From Nannochloris sp. 'desiccata' (taxonomy: Eukaryota; Chlorophyta; Trebouxiophyceae; Chlorellales; Chlorellaceae), in assembly GCA_019044685.2 (NCBI GenBank), contig JAGTXX020000009.1:434001-498000 (forward strand): a stretch of DNA of 64,000 nucleotides. Reading direction: 5' to 3'. Made by a program: the position numbers and the translations under genes. Every line of letters begins with the position of its first letter. Within the stretch, counting starts at the first letter, position 1. Below the pieces are notes generated by a model. It was not told the DNA's origin. It ran no database searches and saw nothing but the letters and a program-made list of their open reading frames with translations. Shown here one piece after another: positions 61,801 to 64,000 of the stretch.

Positions 61801-63200
61801 TCTCCCAAGAAAAGGGTTCTTTCAGTTGGTTTTTCTGAAATATACCTGTAGAGATAATTAAATATTTGATTTCTGATTGCTGTATTGTCAGGGGTGCTGT
61901 TGGGCGGGCAGTAGCAGCCTATTATTGAGAGCGGTGAGCCGTGAGGTGGTGAAATTTTTATTTGTAAGAGGTGGCCATTGAATTGTTTAGGAGGATCAAT
62001 ATTTTGAATTAAACATGCAGAGTATCTGGTAGAGATACCAATCATGATGCCAGCTGAATGTTTTGTTTTGGAGGTGACGAAAGTTTTGTAGGTTGGGAAG
62101 TATTTTTGATTCCAGTTCTTTTTCTGTTTACTATTGTTGGTGTGGGTTTCTGTGAGGACAAAGATAGCTGGATTGCTTTTATGAATGATGTTCTGGGCAA
62201 CTGGGAGCTTGGATGCTAGGCCATTTACATTCCAGGTCAGGAGGGAGGTCTCAGCTGGGGCAGAAACTGGTGCTAGAGCTGGAGCTGGGGTGAGGAGGTC
62301 TACTGGTATTTGTAAATTATTTTGAATAAGTTCTTGGATTTGTGGAAGGTCAAGTAGAGTGTGGATACTTGTAGATTCAAGGCAGGTGTCTATAGTCTCT
62401 AAGCATTCAGTAGGGAGGCAGAGATGGAGAGCTTGATAAAGAGCTAGTCCAATATTTTGGTTTGTTGGTTGGGCGGAGAGTAAACATTGTCCCAAAGCAA
62501 GAAAAGGAGGGGAGAAGGTGGAGAGTAGAGCAATTATTTTTGTTAGCATTAGTTGGTGCAGGTCTGGAGGAAGATAAACGTTCTGCTGTGGCTTGCTGAG
62601 TTCACCTGTGGAGGGATTGATGGCAGTGTACAGGTCGCCGTAGTTGATTTGGGGTCCTGGATTTGGTTCGATTCCTTGTTGGAGCAAGAGAAGTTGGATG
62701 AGTGCTTTGGGAAGGGAGGTATGCAGCCAAGAGGTAAGGTTAATGCTGCGGGTGGAGAAGAGTTTTAGGTGGTTGATTGATGCTGGGCGAGTTTCCGATT
62801 TTTCAAAGCAGCAGTGGCGGTGGCGAATCGGTGCTGCTTCAATTTCCATCTGTTGAAGGGACTGTTGAACATCTGCGCTGGTCGGAGTCATATTTTCAGA
62901 TCGTTTAATGCGTTTACCACTAGATTCTGTGCGATTTGCAGGTTGCATCCGAATTTCGAAAAAATAATGTCTGATCGGGATGCGTTTGGGAAAATTTTGG
63001 GAGGGGAAAGTTTCAGGGTTAGATTGAATCAGATGTAGATTTTTATAGGTGTTATTTTTAGGAGGAGGGTTTGGAGGTAGGGGCGCGCAGGGTGAGTCTA
63101 GTGTGGTGGATAAGAATGCCATCGCACTATGAAACCCCCTGTTTGCGTGTGGCGGTGAACTAGAGCCTAAGGATTTCAACTCCAACAGTATTCCTCTTGC
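55812..63200 (-). CDS. LINE polyprotein: 2A-like motif, APE endonuclease, RT, RNase H, CCHC, RLE-like segment
   Basis: 2,462 aa from the first ATG at 63200; the frame is open 24 codons further, to a GTG. Counting from the GTG: 2A-like GIEPNPGP at 200-207; APE endonuclease about 344-582 (LTWNVNG, LTETHTNN, LGDWNA, SDHLPVIL); RT about 920-1250 (KLDFTSAYN, AAQGDIPSPLLFNI, catalytic YADD 1180-1183); RNase H about 1978-2110 (YTDGSKTE, RAEAAA, TDSQ, VKAHCGISGNEQAD); a C-x2-C-x8-H-x4-C knuckle at 2249-2266; and a C-terminal SLPDILIF...ILIDFTITDD...K...Y pattern at 2338-2404 resembling a PD-(D/E)XK restriction-like endonuclease. About 500 residues between RT and RNase H are unassigned. Retrotransposition by target-primed reverse transcription is expected. 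Confidence 0.9.
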   Translation of the reverse strand, partial: ARGILLELKSLGSSSPPHANRGFHSAMAFLSTTLDSPCAPLPPNPPPKNNTYKNLHLIQSNPETFPSQNFPKRIPIRHYFFEIRMQPANRTESSGKRIKRSENMTPTSADVQQSLQQMEIEAAPIRHRHCCFEKSETRPASINHLKLFSTRSINLTSWLHTSLPKALIQLLLLQQGIEPNPGPQINYGDLYTAINPSTGELSKPQQNVYLPPDLHQLMLTKIIALLSTFSPPFLALGQCLLSAQPTNQNIGLALYQALHLCLPTECLETIDTCLESTSIHTLLDLPQIQELIQNNLQIPVDLLTPAPALAPVSAPAETSLLTWNVNGLASKLPVAQNIIHKSNPAIFVLTETHTNNSKQKKNWNQKYFPTYKTFVTSKTKHSAGIMIGISTRYSACLIQNIDPPKQFNGHLLQIKISPPHGSPLSIIGCYCPPNSTPDNTAIRNQIFNYLYRYISEKPTERTLFLGDWNATYFLGSGDTTCRQGDAAFQAVSTAYQLTSAFKNSTCPRQASHDQGGRLDDILCSADDVILQSERSNNHPQILNHPYTGISDHLPVILHASDQDLFSCTIHPIGELIYQQREPTFIRPFPKNQLQAFKQTIATDFHAELSNNQQAMKALLQNHSTTKLDAVDAIHQSIETIQNIYTIAHSFFPKQQPRPPQTTSPPGDAKTWLPSVKGREFTKALTLLTACKKLKSLIKTAMSTPLSAVDLETAAELLPLLSGHLTEQQIPTQNQLSSIINATLGNDLISTLNTLQQKQKEMSDTIRREHHKKEKEHASAMQQKRYKLKKKTVHAEILDISNNTGGPATSAHLASMMHPIKNTTCTCPATVLNALTAHNRILNSVKTPKLTTQYPPWTSPSLDSVVLDTFTIDGLDTFNIEKKADPTTPLLPSLTFQKYQKSLHSLKDGKAIGNDGIPYEILKHLPDLAHEMLYSMFKLMWKFSYTPKEWKTAEITLFQKKDPTYLPANYRPIAVHLTIYKLWTRFITEITQTFVDDNNILHYSQEGFTRDRSTSHAIQLLTLALEDAREFKKDIFVTKLDFTSAYNCINHDKLFYIMSQLGFPQDVIDVLKSLYTDAATILVTPLGRSTAIPQASGAAQGDIPSPLLFNIAIEPLLQWLHQNKGATKKGYEFESLKKYSTISHVPEHHKHLPATGYADDLHLIDSSVSNLQQQLNKIELYSEWMGIFLSPPKCEASGIIRSPTTTTAEAALASLTIYNKAFSLDATNQPKIIPGNQSSRFLGTYLSVTLNWDGQLETISTKLKERSALISGCLLTMRQKLLMETWCLFGAIEHTYCVAPYSPHQLAELDKIRAATISKIQHLVRAPTDFIFLAPEDYGLGLESFQERFVKSISKHLLTMLNDKSRLGTAARASLYHYKLKNRVTPVRQPTNNGHLPNFDINDSNTLVRMHKYIQAFNIVPLYNFHTAHIEVYELWNTLTNTNSLYQLQYPLEMLCNKIALPLWSENHFSLSNLISFSTDTIKRPHQLTTSPIPSPTFVSAVELLIKVVCLREKYNPHTSYTNVPIHSPEARKVPQELLNLIASASHTTGNTSRNSGYSINNRVQRSIPLRSDPPSYIIPTTGDTNTKTHPYPSSCWLNKISFVTTSCNPDHDIHPTGEYEIIIDNNMAWYHNTNGECLAATSTNTLETLLQLYNKDLTATAESKAIICKTAATHAGRFEDPTYHPKTPIKGQNFTLPHSILQPLISAANVDTSWLSTPFTTTAGLAKFCHTKDIDSAFGTTSPAFSCQWKGRGLVIPNNNSEDIAKALKWAILSTANTTADTTTTPTYTILLCIKPESLAGINKFIHHPNVCTLLEIPTPPIIPLNSWRKTAPHAPLQNTRPLLVLAIANEPGYQQLSAQLGPLKTFIQSLNLPATTTNTKIAALEASIQAWLPKLQNNHSAATTLGLAPSKEFTKALTTPPFLTTTHILNTAEAVQTYIDSLPTTKNLKFANRRIIYTDGSKTETEISGGIYNATDNTSVHIQLIGHSPILNTCFRAEAAAICHAVDTLDPLVDITIATDSQTSMQNINNILLNPNNYRTHKHRNLLHRIINKLLSRPGKTTLIKVKAHCGISGNEQADAAATRNLNTALPTATFRTGSTGLPGREPTYLEIPGTAAPFDQTRGTVNTMWVQAGDPKTSTNLVIKALSLHQRQRKTTNPRLTELMRNRNDAIAPIDPFSIQSIATNNTIPAHLQALSARARLRHIYGNSRNHIINPVKTPSSTCTICNTGPETQGHILGFCQHPKMTSIKLNRHGKATTLIAAAIRKSTTIGNCAIFVDAEGGERTARATEHIPWYPQAPTTIDANGNTKPTSLPDILIFPKIDSAAIPPQEPATTDATTALFTPTARDKHIILIDFTITDDIKVKERFQQKLDHHNPYFTHLQTLGWKPKLYPIVFTHSGCVTTSFRTFLTDCGLTTHTINSLLKSIQLQILNYNSSILLTRYKLLTQLRTPLHLPTGVG
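62652..62705 (-). other. 2A-like ribosome-skipping motif in the LINE ORF
   Basis: The ORF reads ALIQLLLLQQGIEPNPGP. Canonical 2A peptides have a Leu-rich helix followed by D-[VI]-E-x-N-P-G-P; here the first Asp is Gly. 2A-like sequences at the same place (upstream of the APE domain) are known in several animal and trypanosome non-LTR elements. If active, the ribosome would release an N-terminal protein of about 180-206 residues and restart at Pro207. Confidence 0.6.
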
Positions 63201-63523
63201 CATCGGGTGGAGAGAGGGGCTGAAGGAGTGGGACTCTAGTTCATTTAATGGGGGCAGGTGTTGTGATGGCACAGTGACTGACCTGCGTGCGCTAGGCTTC
63301 TACTTGATAGGGCATCTCAAGCTCTTAAAACTTTTTCATAATAGATAATGATGCGTTGGATTTCGCAGCACACGAAACTTTGCAGAACTCTAGAAAGCAG
63401 AACTCTCTGCAAAACTTCTTTTGCATATAATGTTGTGTCCACCGCACCAAACCCCGTTTTCATAATTAGCCTCTGGTCGTTTGATTTCTTACCACCCATT
63501 TAATCGCTACGGGACTGGTCAAA
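63201..63523. promoter_or_regulatory. Divergent region between LINE 5' end and DRE2
   Basis: 323 bp. It must contain the LINE 5' UTR on one side and the DRE2 promoter and leader on the other. A short minus-strand ORF at 63317..63499 has no recognisable motif. Confidence 0.4.
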
Positions 63524-64000
63524 ATGCCCTCAATCTTAGTTCTTGCAGCATCTCGAGCGATCAACGCTCAAGAACTTACAGCCCTTCCTTCTCTCGGAGA
63601 GGTCCAGCTTAACGATGTCACTGTCGCTACACATTCTGGAAACCTAAACACAGCTGACCTGGCAGGCTCTAAATTCGAAACCGCTGTCTCTACTGGTCCC
63701 TCGGGTCACCACACGGTCTCTCTCCTTGGTGTTATTGCCAACGCTTTAGCTCCAGGTGGCAAGTTAATTGTCCAGGAAGATGGCTCAGAAGACTCTTTGA
63801 AAAAAAATCTTATGCTCAGTGGCTTCACCAACACACAAATAGCTTCTCAAAATGGTAAGGGAGCCGGCATTATCACCGCTGAAAAGCCAAAGTGGGAGAC
63901 TGGCACCAAGGCTGCAATCACCCTCAAACCAAAAGCAGCTGCTGCAGCTCCGGCAACTTGGACTTTAGATGCTAATGAAGATGAAGAGCTTGTGGATGAA
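63524..64000 (+). CDS. DRE2: DRE2/anamorsin (CIAPIN1), cytosolic Fe-S cluster assembly (3' partial)
   Basis: Open from the ATG at 63524 to the window edge, 159 codons. The N-terminal part is a degenerate methyltransferase-like fold (HHTVSLLGVIANALAPGGKLIVQED, GFTNTQI). A K/A-rich linker and the start of WTLDANEDEELVDE follow, the conserved linker motif of anamorsin before its two Fe-S cysteine clusters, which lie outside the window. DRE2 passes electrons from the diflavin reductase TAH18/ATR3 to the early cytosolic iron-sulfur assembly machinery. The N-terminus is shortened compared with some animal homologs. No intron is visible so far. Confidence 0.88.
   Translation, partial: MPSILVLAASRAINAQELTALPSLGEVQLNDVTVATHSGNLNTADLAGSKFETAVSTGPSGHHTVSLLGVIANALAPGGKLIVQEDGSEDSLKKNLMLSGFTNTQIASQNGKGAGIITAEKPKWETGTKAAITLKPKAAAAAPATWTLDANEDEELVDE

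Larger units (their letters stand above)
55713..63272 (-). mobile_element. Apparently full-length non-LTR retrotransposon, RandI/Dualen-like
   Basis: About 7.5 kb on the minus strand with one uninterrupted giant ORF. The 3' edge is placed at the (TTTTA)n repeat; the 5' edge lies within 63201..63523 but I could not fix it, and I found no convincing target-site duplication. Domain order APE, RT, RNase H, CCHC, restriction-like endonuclease resembles the dual-endonuclease RandI/Dualen clade first described in Chlamydomonas. The absence of stops or frameshifts suggests a recent, potentially active copy. Confidence 0.85.

Noticed and set aside
63201..63272. GTG start of the LINE ORF
   Set aside because: Eukaryotic initiation at GTG is unlikely; the first ATG at 63200 is used, though a later ATG is also possible.
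55690..63320. Target-site duplication for the LINE
   Set aside because: Only a 7-bp TCAAGCT match occurs near both ends, at uncertain distance from the element borders; too weak to claim.
1..64000. CRISPR arrays, bacterial operons, ribosome binding sites
   Set aside because: The DNA is eukaryotic nuclear, with spliceosomal introns. The only regular repeats are coding (EsV-1-7), transposon-derived or microsatellites.
1..64000. tRNA, rRNA or spliceosomal snRNA genes
   Set aside because: I looked for landmark sequences in the intergenic regions and found none convincing. A covariance-model scan would be decisive.

Overview
The window is nuclear DNA from a photosynthetic eukaryote of the green lineage, most likely a chlorophyte alga. 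Plastid-type proteins (cpSRP54, protoporphyrinogen oxidase, bL31c, a DUF2358-SOUL protein) sit beside plant-type ones: a vacuolar sorting receptor with a YMPL tail, RanGAP with a WPP-like N-terminus, an SDP1-like lipase, SERRATE/ARS2 and a UBP1/RBP45-like protein. Genes are single-exon or carry a few short GT-AG introns (about 80-170 bp). Several plus-strand genes have the green-algal TGTAA signal just downstream. Genes lie on both strands, with convergent gaps down to 36 bp. I cannot name the species.

Layout. 1-9 kb: rhodanese end of CNX5/MOCS3, PPOX, RanGAP, a secreted fasciclin protein. 9-20 kb: SWAP-type splicing factor, SDP1-like TAG lipase (with a 5' exon that a single-ORF model misses), plastid L31, kinesin-5. 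20-34 kb: CDC50/ALIS flippase subunit, RlmN-type methyltransferase, cpSRP54, a small ORF just ahead of HRD1, HRD1 ubiquitin ligase, UvrD/SRS2-like helicase, amino-acid transporter. 34-45 kb: two-exon NOP10, vacuolar sorting receptor, an unknown type I membrane protein, DUF2358-SOUL protein, CRM/YhbY protein, three-RRM protein. 45-47 kb: a tandem non-autonomous hAT-like transposon with 14-bp terminal inverted repeats, an 8-bp target duplication and two copies of a small spliced gene or gene fragment. 47-52 kb: nucleotide-sugar transporter and SERRATE/ARS2. 52-55 kb: a five-exon gene for a protein with four near-identical EsV-1-7-type cysteine repeats and a nuclease-like segment. 55.7-63.3 kb: an apparently full-length non-LTR retrotransposon with one uninterrupted ORF of about 2,460 codons: 2A-like motif, APE endonuclease, reverse transcriptase, RNase H, CCHC knuckle and a C-terminal segment resembling a restriction-like endonuclease (RandI/Dualen-like). 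63.5 kb to the end: start of DRE2/anamorsin.

Most genes are unrelated housekeeping genes, with no operon-like pathway. The unusual content is the dual-endonuclease LINE with its 2A-like motif, the EsV-1-7 repeat protein, the dimeric hAT-like element and the possible bicistronic arrangement upstream of HRD1.
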